Positions 25,969 through 34,377 of a DNA stretch of 64,000 nucleotides are shown here, one piece after another. A program made the translations under genes and the position numbers. Location of the stretch: positions 248,001 to 312,000 of the forward strand of contig SHMX01000004.1 of NCBI GenBank assembly GCA_008080745.1. The letters run 5' to 3'. Under the pieces are notes generated by a model. It was not told where the DNA came from. It was given only the letters and a program-made list of their open reading frames with translations, and made no database searches. How positions within the stretch are numbered: the stretch's first letter is position 1; each line of letters opens with the position of its first letter. This DNA comes from Candidatus Thorarchaeota archaeon (GTDB taxonomy: Archaea > Asgardarchaeota > Thorarchaeia > Thorarchaeales > Thorarchaeaceae).

Positions 25969-27042
25969 TCATCTGTAGTCCAAACGCCTCTCCATCAATT
26001 CACTCCCTGTTGTCCAATCTCCATCTACGGATGTCTTTTGACCACTTGGTTTAATCTTTGTCTTTTTTGTTGTTACTTCTCTTTGGTCTGTTTCTAACCT
26101 CTCAGACACAGAGTCACTCGAAATCCGTACAGCTTCCAAAATATTATGAATATAGAGATAAACAAAGAATTCCTTCCCATAGACTGCACGATTCTTTCGC
26201 AGATTATGTAACATTCTACAACCTTCGCAATCGCATTTTGAAAAATCAACCAATCTTACCGGTCTAGAATTAATGCCAATCAGATACTTCTTTCTTGCTG
26301 ATAAATAGAGTAACAATGAAGTGTCTACGGAGTCGAAACCCAATTTTCGAAGATAATACGTAAGGAGAAAAACCCGGGGAAGACCAAAGGTATGAAGCCA
26401 ATATCCTGTCGTAATCTCTCTGCTTTTTTGCAATACTTGCTCGAATAACTTTGTATCATATCGATAGAGTGGAATTACGCCTCCTCTTGCAAAGTACCGA
26501 ATTCCGCACTCTTTATAGAAATCGAATAGAGATTCGATAGTTTGTGAATTGCATCCTTGGATTACCCCTATGACCTGACTACTTGGAAAAAAACTCAATA
26601 TCTGTAGCAAATTATTCTTGATCTTCGTCACCTTTTTTCTTACGATATCTTTGGTGTCAAGAGGAGATATGATTTCATCAGGAGCCACAAAGAAATCAGC
26701 ACCGGATATCTCATAAGCCTGAAATATTTCTTCATTTGACAATTCGAAATCAACATTGATTCCAAGTTTATTAGAGATACCCGCCTTTTTGGCTTCTACT
26801 TCAAAAATCCCTGTATCAGCCATCAGAGTTACATCTTTTGGAAAACCTAACTCCATTAGCCCCTCTTTGAGGGTCTTGCCCTCTCGCATCATTTCATCTA
26901 TCCAAAAAGAACTGGATCTATACACATCGTAAGCCGTGAAGAGGATAGACTTGGTATATTTCCAGCTGATAAGTGGCTCCTCTCTAAATAGAAAGAACGA
27001 ACAGAAATGATTCTTTGGTATCAATCTTGATAGCTTCTTCAT
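25969..27042 (-). CDS. tRNA-guanine transglycosylase paralogue, DpdA-like
   Basis: Most key TGT elements can be placed in this 357-residue protein. They are D76 in LMADTGIF (TGT DSGGFQ), D121 in VAPDEI (TGT LDEC), IQGC at 161-164 (TGT VQGG), RGGV at 186-189, the nucleophile-position D240 in GFDSVDTSL, and a Zn site C270-x-C272-x2-C275 with H299 (KCDCEGCRML and YIHN). There is no PUA domain, so it is not a standard archaeal tRNA-guanine transglycosylase. The shape is closer to the stand-alone paralogues such as DpdA, which insert 7-deazaguanines into DNA. No other dpd gene is visible nearby. The C-terminal 45 residues are charged and probably disordered. Whether the target is tRNA or DNA is open. 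Confidence 0.7.
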   Translation of the reverse strand: MKKLSRLIPKNHFCSFFLFREEPLISWKYTKSILFTAYDVYRSSSFWIDEMMREGKTLKEGLMELGFPKDVTLMADTGIFEVEAKKAGISNKLGINVDFELSNEEIFQAYEISGADFFVAPDEIISPLDTKDIVRKKVTKIKNNLLQILSFFPSSQVIGVIQGCNSQTIESLFDFYKECGIRYFARGGVIPLYRYDTKLFEQVLQKSREITTGYWLHTFGLPRVFLLTYYLRKLGFDSVDTSLLLYLSARKKYLIGINSRPVRLVDFSKCDCEGCRMLHNLRKNRAVYGKEFFVYLYIHNILEAVRISSDSVSERLETDQREVTTKKTKIKPSGQKTSVDGDWTTGSELMERRLDYR

Positions 27043-27197
27043 GCCCTATTTGCCCCCGGAACAGGAACGCCCCTCGTTCGGCTGCTGGCGGCGCAAAGTT
27101 TTATGCCATATCAGGTCTTATAAACTACACAAATTCGACTATACTCTATTCGTTAACTCTATATTGGTTTCAGATATCTTATTCTTGGGATTTTACA

Positions 27198-27785
27198 ATG
27201 GCAAAAACTTGGTTTACGAGAAAGGCATTCTGTTACTTCGGAGGCGCTTTCATTATTTTACTTGGGGGCGCAATTGTAGTGCTAGCTCCTTACAATTACA
27301 TCGGTTATGTGGCTACCAGTACAGACGATGGACCTTTTTACATATACGACCGGCCAGGATATTATCCTCAACTTGAGATTGCTGTGTCGGTGAGTCCACA
27401 GAATAGTACGAATATCGATATAGATATTCTAGTAGTTAATGATATTACAAACGATGAGCAGTGGGCCAACTTCTCTCTGGGTCCTTCAGATGCGGTCTCT
27501 CATGGAGAATATGAAAAATATGAGGATCGAATAGTATTAGATGTAGATTATGGGAACTACACAATTTCGGTTGAGCATATTGATGGGGCAAGTTGGTTTG
27601 ATATTGGCCTCAAGCAGATGAGCGATTCTCGGCTCTACATTGTCACCGGAGGTTCGATGAATATAATTGGGCTCATTATGGGTGCTGTTGGTTATTTCCT
27701 TCCTGGCTCCATGATTCCATCTGGTGATGAAGTGATTGTAGATTGGGGATTCGATGAAGACGAGGAGTACGAATACGAAAGTTAA
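27198..27785 (+). CDS. Membrane protein with extracellular beta domain, unknown
   Basis: I place the start at the ATG at 27198 (MAKTWFTRKAFCYFGG). The open frame extends upstream into the divergent TGT-like gene, which is unlikely to be translated. The 195-residue product has an N-terminal membrane helix (FIILLGGAIVVLAPYNYIGY) and an ectodomain of about 120 residues with jelly-roll-like strands (QLEIAVSVSPQNSTNIDIDI and YGNYTISVEHIDGASWFDIG). A second helix (IIGLIMGAVGYFLPG) and an acidic tail (WGFDEDEEYEYES) follow. TATA-like AT-rich sequence lies at 27113-27122. The topology resembles small receptor or chaperone-like subunits, but I recognise no family. Confidence 0.55.
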   Translation: MAKTWFTRKAFCYFGGAFIILLGGAIVVLAPYNYIGYVATSTDDGPFYIYDRPGYYPQLEIAVSVSPQNSTNIDIDILVVNDITNDEQWANFSLGPSDAVSHGEYEKYEDRIVLDVDYGNYTISVEHIDGASWFDIGLKQMSDSRLYIVTGGSMNIIGLIMGAVGYFLPGSMIPSGDEVIVDWGFDEDEEYEYES

Positions 27786-27800
27786 CCCTCATTAGGTGAA

Positions 27801-27838
27801 TTGACTCCGTCATGGAGTCAATATTACACACCGTGTGT
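27801..27838. promoter_or_regulatory. Two adjacent inverted repeats in an intergenic gap
   Basis: TTGACTCC-GTCAT-GGAGTCAA (27801-27821) is a perfect eight-base-pair stem, and ACACAC-C-GTGTGT (27826-27838) follows five bases later. The first lies 15 bases after the stop at 27785 and could end that transcript, though no T-tract follows. The pair could instead be an operator for the 27906 gene. Confidence 0.4.
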
Positions 27839-27905
27839 TACACTGGTTATCTTAGGGTCTTACACAATCTAATCTATGTATGATGTAACTCAAGCATGAG
27901 CAGCC

Positions 27906-28136
27906 ATGAAACAAGATGACATGAAGTGGCTCTTGAAGGATAAGCTGGTTCGTGACTTCAAGGGTTTCACCATTGGCAAAGTGAAGAAAATTTGGTTCGA
28001 CGAGAATGATGGTCCACTAGTAGTAGTGGAACGCGATTCTGATAGACTAACATCATCATGGGAAGCTATTCCTCTTCGCGAAATCGCATCAGTTCAAGAT
28101 GATGTCCGACTGAAGCCACCCATTTTTGGCGAATAA
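27906..28136 (+). CDS. Small PRC-barrel-like protein
   Basis: The 76-residue protein reads as one small beta-barrel: LVRDFKGFTIGKVKKIWFDE, then GPLVVVERDS, then AIPLREIASVQDDVRL. The G-x-x-I-G-K-V opening and the strand ending in an (I/V)P-x-x-(E/D)-I unit are typical of PRC-barrel domains. PRC barrels act in RNA processing (RimM) and in some archaeal cell-division proteins (CdpB). Which role applies here is not clear. The ATG at 27906 is used, and a second ATG lies 15 bases on. Confidence 0.6.
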   Translation: MKQDDMKWLLKDKLVRDFKGFTIGKVKKIWFDENDGPLVVVERDSDRLTSSWEAIPLREIASVQDDVRLKPPIFGE

Positions 28137-28218
28137 TGAAACTATGATTCTGTGGTGCTTAAGTTCCAATATACAACAAAATAATGAGTCTACAGATAGT
28201 GAAAGAGGTTCTGTGGCA

Positions 28219-28566
28219 ATGAACGAGAAAAGTAATGACCCATATGGTTCTCCCAAACCATTGAATACTGATAATCCCAATAGACCCACCATAATAACCG
28301 TCTATACCATGAAGAAATGTGCTTTTTGCGATGTTGCAGTGCAGACCCTTCGGGAAGTTACCAAGACCGCAGAATCCTCTAGACTTATTCCAAAGATAAT
28401 AGAATCCTCTTTAGATAGGGCCCCGGAACTAATGGAAGAAATGAGCATAGAAGGAATTCCTACAATTATTCTGGGCAATTCACGAATTGTGGGTCTTCCT
28501 ACCAGAGAAGATATTGTGGATTTGCTAAATCGAGAGTTATTTTTAGGTTTGAGCTATGAAGAATAG
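28219..28566 (+). CDS. Thioredoxin/glutaredoxin-like protein
   Basis: From MNEKSNDPYG the 115-residue product carries a redox-active C-x-x-C as VYTMKKCAFCDVAVQTL and the cis-proline stretch IEGIPTIILGNSRIVGLP, which together define a small thioredoxin-fold disulfide oxidoreductase. The frame is open back to 28126. The start at 28219 is favoured by AGAGGTTCT about nine bases upstream, with a GTG at 28213 as alternative. It sits in the cytosol with no signal peptide. It ends one base before the convergent amidohydrolase gene. Confidence 0.8.
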   Translation: MNEKSNDPYGSPKPLNTDNPNRPTIITVYTMKKCAFCDVAVQTLREVTKTAESSRLIPKIIESSLDRAPELMEEMSIEGIPTIILGNSRIVGLPTREDIVDLLNRELFLGLSYEE

Positions 28567-28567
28567 T

Positions 28568-29323
28568 TCAACAATAATCCAATCCCAAGAGTTGCCATGC
28601 ATTCTGCTGTCTTACTAATCTGCTAGACTCGATGTTTAGATTGATCATATTCAACGCAGCCATCAAGTCTGGATATTCCGAGTGATGTTCTGAGCCAAAC
28701 ACCAATTTACTCACTCCTACTTCTTGTATCATTGCATCAAGAAACATTCTGAGTGGGGATTCAACCAGACGAATTAGAGTGACCGATATCTCACAGTATA
28801 CGTTACGTCTAGTAATCAGTGGGAGTACTTGTGGGAACCCAAATAGGCCCCCCATGTGCAAAATTATGAATTTGCCATCAGGATAGTGTATTGAAAGCCT
28901 ATCTACAAGTGATAACGTAGCTGCACTCATTTGGTCGCTATGAAAATAAATTGGTAGCTGTAATTCTATTGCTCTATCCACTAATTTGTCAATAGAAGGA
29001 TCCTCAGGGTGATACATCTTATCATCTAGCACCAATGCAACAGCTCCATCATTGAAATACAGATCCAATTTCTTGAGAGCATCATCTAAAGGACGTGGGG
29101 ATATTGAACAAGCATAATGAATACGATCGGGAGTGATGTGGCTAGCATCTGCATATAGTTTGGTTGGAATAACTGGCTCAATGGGGGTTAATACTACATG
29201 ACGAATACCGAAAGTATCCATCCGGTCCAACAGGATATCTACCTGCTCAGGAAGGTCTTTTTCCTCAACTCGGTCTATTGTCATTCGTTGAGTTCCCAGA
29301 TGCGTGTGAATATCTGTAGTCAT
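28568..29323 (-). CDS. Amidohydrolase-2 family TIM-barrel protein
   Basis: The N-terminal metal motif is MTTDIHTHLGTQRM (H-x-H). Later metal or catalytic histidines are in LPIYFHSDQM and KFIILHMGGLFG, and the final barrel strand reads KLVFGSEHHSEYPD. In most amidohydrolase-2 (PF04909-type) proteins the last strand is G-S/T-D; here the Asp position is Glu. The 251-residue size fits the family, which includes decarboxylases and lactonases. The start is ATG at 29323 with GGATGGTT upstream; a TTG three codons earlier is possible. A TATA-like TAATATATAATG lies near 29363-29374, about 40 bases upstream. Confidence 0.75.
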   Translation of the reverse strand: MTTDIHTHLGTQRMTIDRVEEKDLPEQVDILLDRMDTFGIRHVVLTPIEPVIPTKLYADASHITPDRIHYACSISPRPLDDALKKLDLYFNDGAVALVLDDKMYHPEDPSIDKLVDRAIELQLPIYFHSDQMSAATLSLVDRLSIHYPDGKFIILHMGGLFGFPQVLPLITRRNVYCEISVTLIRLVESPLRMFLDAMIQEVGVSKLVFGSEHHSEYPDLMAALNMINLNIESSRLVRQQNAWQLLGLDYC

Positions 29324-29432
29324 AGTATACAACCATCCATACTACTCATATTCAATTGTATAGCATTATATATTATCTTAGGCTCTAACGTCAGGGATAT
29401 ATACAGGCTCTAGAAATAGGAACCGAATCACG

Positions 29433-30050
29433 TTGACAGAAGACACGCAAAGGAGTCTTGAGTGGCACTTACGAGAGATCTCCAAGGCAATCAATGAAGA
29501 TCAATATATGATAATGGAATTTCTATCTCCTATCGTGGATGGGTGTCGAGCTGCATTCAACGTAGACCTAGATAGAGCTAGAAATATTCACAAGTTATCC
29601 GAAGATGAATTTCAAGAGTATATGGATATGATTGGTGATTCGTATGAGAATCTCAGTATTTGTTTTAAAGATCTAGATGGAAATATCTTCTCTCTCACGT
29701 TTGAGCACGGTTTTACGGAAATCTCTGACGAGTGTATTGATCCTGATGTGGTCATCATAGGAGATCGTGATGCCCTTACGGACCTTCTTGATACCGATTC
29801 AAAAATTTCCCCTGTTGATGCTATAGCCAATAAGACAAAAGTGGTAGGTACTGATACCGACACTGTTGTAGAAGCTCTGGGTTTTTTGGCGTATCCTACA
29901 CTACTCAAGATGGCACAATCAGGGATAGATCCGTCCTCTCTTCTAGCTGAGGACGCAGATTCAGTAATAATGGCAGCCGCAACAGATTTGATTACAAAAA
30001 TGGTTAAGAAATGGGTGGATACACAGTTATCAGAGAAAGAATCTGCTTAG
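29433..30050 (+). CDS. SCP2 sterol-carrier-like domain protein
   Basis: The 205-residue protein has a central alpha/beta region, ICFKDLDGNIFSLTFEHGF, then DPDVVIIGDRDALTDLLDTD, then IANKTKVVGTDTDTVVEALG. It follows the order of SCP2-type domains (hydrophobic strand, D-x-x-(I/V) strand, then G-x-x-x-(V/I)-x-G and a helix). Such domains bind lipids in a hydrophobic tunnel. The N-terminal 60 residues and the C-terminal helix are extra. The start appears to be TTG at 29433 without a clear ribosome-binding site; ATATATAC at 29397-29404 may be its TATA element. Its stop overlaps the deacetylase stop by four bases. Confidence 0.55.
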   Translation: MTEDTQRSLEWHLREISKAINEDQYMIMEFLSPIVDGCRAAFNVDLDRARNIHKLSEDEFQEYMDMIGDSYENLSICFKDLDGNIFSLTFEHGFTEISDECIDPDVVIIGDRDALTDLLDTDSKISPVDAIANKTKVVGTDTDTVVEALGFLAYPTLLKMAQSGIDPSSLLAEDADSVIMAAATDLITKMVKKWVDTQLSEKESA

Positions 30051-31192
30051 AGACCATGATATGGAAATATTATCTCCTCAATTTTCCTAATTTGTCGATC
30101 TAAATCAAGAGTGACGTCTTCACGAGAATAATACATCTGTTCTACGTCATTATTGTCTCGCATTCCTTCTGGGCATCGGTCATAACCCATATTGTTACAG
30201 GCTAAGATGAAGTCATCTGAGAATTTCTGTGGGACTTCTTCATCCAGCATCAAAGCAAGGAATAATGTCCACAATCTAGCAACATTGACAGGATGATAGC
30301 CTCCTCCGCCAACTGCTAACCAACCAATATCACAATATTCTCCTGTAAGGTCTTTCATTTTATTGATTACAGTTTCGTATGCATGAGAAGTGTAGGCAAG
30401 ATGTGCTAAAGGATCCATGAAATGTCCATCTACACCAAGTTGAGTGACTAAAAGATTTGGCCTGAATGATTCGAATAAAGGAACAATTACTTCATTTAGG
30501 ATTCGAACCAGTTCTATGGTTCCTGCTCCAGGAATAACAGGTACATTAACAGAATATCCTACTCCCTCAGCTCCACCCGCTTCGTATACATTTCCTGTTC
30601 CTGGAAATAGTGTCTTCCCAGACTGATGAACTGAGATAGTCATAACATCCTTAGATCTGTAGAACGCATTTTGTACCCCATCGCCATGATGGGCATCAAT
30701 ATCCAAGTAGAGCACTTTGCATTTTTTCTTGTTGAGCAATTGCATTATTGCGATGGCAATATCATTGAATATACAGAAGCCGGAAGCCCGACTTCGTTGG
30801 GCATGATGGAGACCACCCGAGATACAGAAAGCGTTTGAAGCTCCTGCCATTATTTCTTTCATTCCTTCAAGAGTTGCACCAACATATCGTGCTGCAGCAT
30901 CATATATTCGAGGAAAGATGGGATTATCTGGAGTACCCAACCCGTATCTAAGGCTTGCACATGCCTGTTTTCCACAACTGATCACTGCATCTATGAACTC
31001 TGGAGTATGAAAGAGTTCAAGGTCTTGACGAGTGGCTACTTTGGGTTCAATCTGTTTTACTTTATCTAGAAGACCCAACTGCTTTGAGAGCTCGTAGGTT
31101 AATTTCAGTCTATCAGGCTTCAGTGGATGATCTTTCTTAAACTCGTACTGAAGTAGTGCATCGGAATATGGGTAGACTAACTTGCCTCTCAT
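30047..31192 (-). CDS. AcuC/class I-II-type histone deacetylase family protein
   Basis: The Zn-dependent deacetylase signature is complete: FCISGGLHHAQRSRASGFCI (tandem His), VLYLDIDAHHGDGVQNAFY (D-x-H metal ligands) and LVTQLGVDGHFMDPLAHL (last metal Asp). The start at 31192, MRGKLVYPYSDALLQYEFKK, aligns with the usual AcuC beginning and gives 381 residues, typical of the family. The frame is open for 79 more codons upstream, and an ATG at 31333 sits about 26 bases past a likely initiation site, so an N-terminal extension is possible. The enzyme would deacetylate proteins such as acyl-CoA synthetases; an ADP-forming synthetase subunit is encoded 15 kb away. Confidence 0.9.
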   Translation of the reverse strand: MRGKLVYPYSDALLQYEFKKDHPLKPDRLKLTYELSKQLGLLDKVKQIEPKVATRQDLELFHTPEFIDAVISCGKQACASLRYGLGTPDNPIFPRIYDAAARYVGATLEGMKEIMAGASNAFCISGGLHHAQRSRASGFCIFNDIAIAIMQLLNKKKCKVLYLDIDAHHGDGVQNAFYRSKDVMTISVHQSGKTLFPGTGNVYEAGGAEGVGYSVNVPVIPGAGTIELVRILNEVIVPLFESFRPNLLVTQLGVDGHFMDPLAHLAYTSHAYETVINKMKDLTGEYCDIGWLAVGGGGYHPVNVARLWTLFLALMLDEEVPQKFSDDFILACNNMGYDRCPEGMRDNNDVEQMYYSREDVTLDLDRQIRKIEEIIFPYHGL

Positions 31193-31379
31193 AGTATTAT
31201 CATCTTCTGCATAATCGCGCTTATACCTTATGGCTATGGCTGTCTTACTGTCATAGAGGATAAGAATCAGCACTTGTCGTGGTGCGCCCAGGACCCTCAA
31301 CGGAAAGGGTGTTCCTGGGTCGAGATTTGCCATTAGTATCAATGGATTCTCGATCCGATTTATGCCAAAATGGCTCGGA

Positions 31380-31391
31380 CAATATATAGCA
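31380..31391 (-). promoter_or_regulatory. TATA-type promoter candidate upstream of the deacetylase
   Basis: Read on the minus strand, TGCTATATATTG is a strong TATA element. Initiation would fall near 31359. The 309-base stretch between the deacetylase start (31192) and the guaA stop (31502) holds this element and an open continuation of the deacetylase frame, but no other gene that I can support. Confidence 0.4.
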
Positions 31392-31501
31392 CCACGTAAT
31401 GTTAGGGAAATGGCAGTTACCGCTAACACTAACGCATATAATGCGCATGAACTAATATGAATGGTGTGATTTAAGGATTCGGAATTGTATTCCCAATCCG
31501 G

Positions 31502-33061
31502 TCAATACCATTCAATCGTGCCCGGAGGTTTTGATGTGACATCATAAACCACACGATTAATTCCTTTCACTTGATTTGCAATTCGAGAAGCGATTCTCAG
31601 TAACACATCCCAGTCCAATCTACTAACAGATGCAGTCATAGCATCTGAACTTTCGACTACCCTGATTACAGCGGCTTGGTCGTAAGTTCGTTCATCTCCC
31701 ATAACCCCAACTGATCTTACTGGTAACAGAACACAGAACGATTGCCATATGCTAGGATATGATGAGTCCTTTTCTAACTCCTCTTGGAGTATTCTATCAG
31801 CGTTCCGAAGGATCTCCAATTGTTCTTTTGTAACAGGACCTCCTATTCTGATTGCGAGAGATGGTCCTGGGAAGGGTTGCCTGTGAATCATCTTTGATGG
31901 GATATTGAGTTTATCTCCTACCTTTCTCACTTCATCCTTGTAGAGGTCTTTAAGAGGCTCTACCAAACTCATCTTCATCCAATCAGGTAATCGGACATTG
32001 TGGTGACTCTTGATAACAGAGGTTTCTTTACCAGTGGCAGCACTTTCGACACGATCCGGATAGATTGTTCCTTGTCCTAGAAAGGCAAACTCACCATACT
32101 CTTTCTCAAGTTCTTTTGCTTTTCTTTCGAAAACTCGAATGAAGGTTTCAGCTATGATTTTGCGTTTCTCCTCAGGGTCGATTACTCCCTGAAGCCCCTC
32201 AAGGAACTCATCCGATGCATCCACTGTAACAAAATGCTCGAAACCCATATCTTCAAAGGCCTTCTCCACTTCTTCTCGTTCTTGATATCGAAGTAGTCCA
32301 TTGTCAACAAAAACGCAATAGAGCCTTTCGCCAATTGCCTGTTTAATGAGATATGATGCAACTGTCGAGTCAACACCCCCGCTAGTGCCCATCAGAACTC
32401 GTCCATCTCCTACAGTTTGTTTGATTTCTTCTAATATAATGTCTATCTCCTTTCCAGGACTCCATTTTTCCTTATACTGACATATATCTCGTAGAAACGA
32501 GTTGAGAATTGACATACCATTCGGTGTATGGGTAACTTCAGGATGGAATTGGACACCGAAAATCAGGTTGTCTTTACTGGCAAAAGATGCTATGTGATCA
32601 TTACCGCTTATAGCTAATGGGATAAGGCTCTCAGGCAACTCAGAAACTTCATCACTATGGCTCATCCAGACGTTCTGTGTCTTGTCCAGACCAGATAAGA
32701 GAGGAGTGTCACTAACTACCTGAATCTTCATCTCTCCGTATTCAGGATTTCCTCCAGGTGCAAGGTTCGCTCCACAAGCGTAGGCTAGAATTTGGTGACC
32801 AAAACAAATACCTAGTACAGGAATTTTTTCCTTTCTAATCATCTCAAAATTCTTATTGAAAGGAGGACCAATATCTTGCTCTGTGGCGGTACGTGGGCCA
32901 CCTGAGAGAATAATCCCTCTTACACCCGCTAAGATTTCATCATTCAGAACTGTGTCTTTTGTGATAATTTCAGCGTATACTCCTAATTCTCTACATCTTC
33001 GAGCAATTAGATGAGTATATTGACCACCATAATCCATCACAAGGGTTTTTTCATCAGTCAA
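31502..33061 (-). CDS. guaA: GMP synthase (glutamine-hydrolysing), fused form
   Basis: The protein converts XMP, ATP and glutamine to GMP. The class I amidotransferase (about 1-195) has GICFGHQILAYACGA with the nucleophilic Cys and QFHPEVTHT with the His. The ATP pyrophosphatase domain carries the P-loop MGTSGGVDSTVASYL, and the C-terminal dimerisation domain ends SKPPGTIEWY. At 519 residues it is the full bacterial/eukaryote-like single-chain form, whereas many archaea split this enzyme into two genes. It is the last gene of the purine operon, 59 bases after purD, so the operon carries the pathway's end as well as its start. Only IMP dehydrogenase is missing between IMP and GMP. Confidence 0.97.
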   Translation of the reverse strand: MTDEKTLVMDYGGQYTHLIARRCRELGVYAEIITKDTVLNDEILAGVRGIILSGGPRTATEQDIGPPFNKNFEMIRKEKIPVLGICFGHQILAYACGANLAPGGNPEYGEMKIQVVSDTPLLSGLDKTQNVWMSHSDEVSELPESLIPLAISGNDHIASFASKDNLIFGVQFHPEVTHTPNGMSILNSFLRDICQYKEKWSPGKEIDIILEEIKQTVGDGRVLMGTSGGVDSTVASYLIKQAIGERLYCVFVDNGLLRYQEREEVEKAFEDMGFEHFVTVDASDEFLEGLQGVIDPEEKRKIIAETFIRVFERKAKELEKEYGEFAFLGQGTIYPDRVESAATGKETSVIKSHHNVRLPDWMKMSLVEPLKDLYKDEVRKVGDKLNIPSKMIHRQPFPGPSLAIRIGGPVTKEQLEILRNADRILQEELEKDSSYPSIWQSFCVLLPVRSVGVMGDERTYDQAAVIRVVESSDAMTASVSRLDWDVLLRIASRIANQVKGINRVVYDVTSKPPGTIEWY

Positions 33062-33120
33062 TGGATATCCTCTCGACCGGGAGCGAGAATTGAGTCCTTA
33101 TATGACTAACTCTTTGAAAC

Positions 33121-34377
33121 TTATGTGATGTCTTTAGCAATATCTGAACGAAATCTGACGGCACCAGTAATTTTCTGAGCAGAATCATAAGCTATCTTTC
33201 TAGCTTCAGAGATGGAGGCTCCCTTTCCAAGAACACCAAGTGACCGACTTCCTGTGGTGAAGACTTGTTCGTCCTTCTGATATACAGATGCATAATAGAG
33301 TTCTGCTTGAATGCCTTCTTCAATTGTGATTGGCTTATCCTTTTGCACACTTTTACCTGGATAGCCCTCAGGTACAACATATACACATACCGTAGCTTGC
33401 TCTCTAAACTCAGGTTTAATCAGTTTTCCATCAATTATACTAAGACAGATGTCGTCCATCGAGGTATCCAGTATTGATAACACATTCATAGCTTCAGGGT
33501 CTCCAAATCGAGCATTGAATTCAATAACTTTAGGTCCCTTGTTGGTCTTCATAAATTGACCATAAAGAATCCCTTTGTAATCATACCTCGTCCTCTTTTT
33601 GATTTCCTTAACCACAGAAGTCATGACTTTCTTTGCTTCTTCTAGGTCATTATCACTGACATATGCTAGATTATGGTCACTCCTAGAATAGGACCCCATT
33701 GAGCCTGTGTTGGGCCCTTCATCATTGTCATAGGCTCTCTTGTAGTCTCTAACAAGAGGCATGATCTCAATGTTCTTTCCATCTACAAACGATTGCACTG
33801 TGAATTCTGTACCAACCAGTTTTTCTTCTAGGATAACAATCCCATGGTTACCGATTTCTTCGGTAGCATAGGCTTCGAGTTCTTCTCTTGAATGCAAATG
33901 TTCTCCAAAGATCTTGACGCCTTTTCCTCCAGTCAACCCATCAGGTTTGACTACTATATTATCTACACCTACTTTTTCCTCAAAGTGTTGTATTCCATCA
34001 AGGCTACGAACTATGGCAAATTCTGGATTTGCACGTTTGGCTGCTTTTTGGATAATTTCACGAGCAAATGACTTACTAACCTCGATCTTTGCACATCTCT
34101 GAATTGGACCGATACTAGGCACTCCCTGTCCCTCTAGATAATCTGCTATCCCCACTGATAAAGGTCCTTCTGGTCCGATCACTGCATAATCAAATCCTGA
34201 CAGAGGGGGAAGTTTTCTATAATCCATGAGAGTATTAATTGTTGTAGATGTTGCAAGGGCGGCAATACCTGGATTCAATTTATCCATATGTGCGTGCAGC
34301 TCAACGTCTGCTCTGGTCAATGCCGATGCAATTGCATGTTCTCTAGCTCCATTTCCAATGAGAAGAACTTTACTCAC
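33121..34377 (-). CDS. purD: Phosphoribosylamine-glycine ligase (GAR synthetase)
   Basis: This is the ATP-grasp enzyme for step 2 of purine synthesis, joining phosphoribosylamine and glycine. The N-terminal [17 protein letters not shown], the preATP region [18 protein letters not shown], the glycine-rich loop [17 protein letters not shown] and the metal site [16 protein letters not shown] are all present. The length of 418 residues is normal. Its GTG start at 34377 overlaps the end of the purE/M gene by eight bases, which indicates translational coupling. Confidence 0.97.
   Translation of the reverse strand: MSKVLLIGNGAREHAIASALTRADVELHAHMDKLNPGIAALATSTTINTLMDYRKLPPLSGFDYAVIGPEGPLSVGIADYLEGQGVPSIGPIQRCAKIEVSKSFAREIIQKAAKRANPEFAIVRSLDGIQHFEEKVGVDNIVVKPDGLTGGKGVKIFGEHLHSREELEAYATEEIGNHGIVILEEKLVGTEFTVQSFVDGKNIEIMPLVRDYKRAYDNDEGPNTGSMGSYSRSDHNLAYVSDNDLEEAKKVMTSVVKEIKKRTRYDYKGILYGQFMKTNKGPKVIEFNARFGDPEAMNVLSILDTSMDDICLSIIDGKLIKPEFREQATVCVYVVPEGYPGKSVQKDKPITIEEGIQAELYYASVYQKDEQVFTTGSRSLGVLGKGASISEARKIAYDSAQKITGAVRFRSDIAKDIT

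Noticed and set aside
27015-27197. N-terminal extension of the 27198 membrane protein
   Set aside because: It would overlap the 5' end of the divergent TGT-like gene and adds sequence without a plausible start or signal. A membrane-helix start at 27198 fits better.
30490-30530. tRNA T-arm-like GGTTCGAATCC on the minus strand
   Set aside because: It lies inside the deacetylase coding sequence in frame, with no acceptor or anticodon stem around it.
31193-31429. 79-codon extension of the deacetylase
   Set aside because: The AcuC family begins exactly at the 31192 Met, and the extension has no family similarity. I keep it only as an alternative because a TATA element lies upstream of the 31333 ATG.
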